From Planctomycetia bacterium (GTDB taxonomy: Bacteria > Planctomycetota > Planctomycetia > Pirellulales > UBA1268): a stretch of DNA of 8,445 nt. The translations under genes and the position numbers were made by a program. A model generated the notes under the pieces. That model searched no databases. It saw nothing but the letters and a program-made list of their open reading frames with translations, and had not been told where the DNA came from. Position 1 is the stretch's first letter. Every line of letters starts with the position of its first letter. Positions 8,427-8,445 of this stretch are shown here, one piece after another. Location: contig RFUD01000084.1 in the NCBI GenBank assembly GCA_009923125.1, positions 1-8,445 on the forward strand. The letters are read 5' to 3'.

Positions 8427-8445
8427 GTGGCAGCCGGGCCCCGGA

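Overview
The window carries one co-directional block, all on the minus strand, so transcription runs from high to low coordinates. In that order it holds tRNA-Trp(CCA), secE, nusG, rplK (L11), rplA (L1), rplJ (L10), rplL (L7/L12), rpoB and the first 222 codons of rpoC. This is the conserved bacterial secE-nusG-rplKAJL-rpoBC cluster. It joins the SecYEG translocon, transcription elongation control, the L1 and L7/L12 ribosomal stalks and the two large RNA polymerase subunits. The gene upstream of the tRNA is outside the window (tuf is a common neighbour there, but that is inference).

Organism: DNA is GC-rich. Several protein features recall Planctomycetota, possibly Pirellulales-like: the RpoB N-terminus with its IPDLTEIQTRFYDRFLQYE-type start, the GELSQVVDQTNPL version of the rifampicin region, L11 with PPVGTSLGRFG, the Gly-rich L12 hinge and the three-segment SecE. 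This placement comes from remembered family sequences, not from a search.

Layout: tRNA-Trp 8354-8426; secE 7797-8279; nusG 7034-7753; rplK 6556-6981; rplA 5795-6475 (GTG start); rplJ 5218-5757; rplL 4670-5095; rpoB 696-4448; rpoC 1-667 (GTG start, cut by the window edge). Gaps are 28-122 nt except the 221-nt rplL-rpoB gap. That gap holds a 15-bp hairpin followed by a U-rich tract and is the best candidate for uncoupling ribosomal protein expression from RNA polymerase expression. No stretch over 300 nt lacks a gene, and no mobile element, CRISPR array or foreign-looking segment is visible.

No new biological system is apparent; this is a core housekeeping locus. The points worth a second look lie within familiar genes: an acidic ~64-residue N-terminal extension on NusG, three 11-residue repeats in the L12-binding tail of L10 (suggesting three L12 dimers per ribosome), changes at drug-contact positions in L11 and RpoB, the terminator-like element before rpoB, and a gap before rplJ too short for a classical L10 leader.
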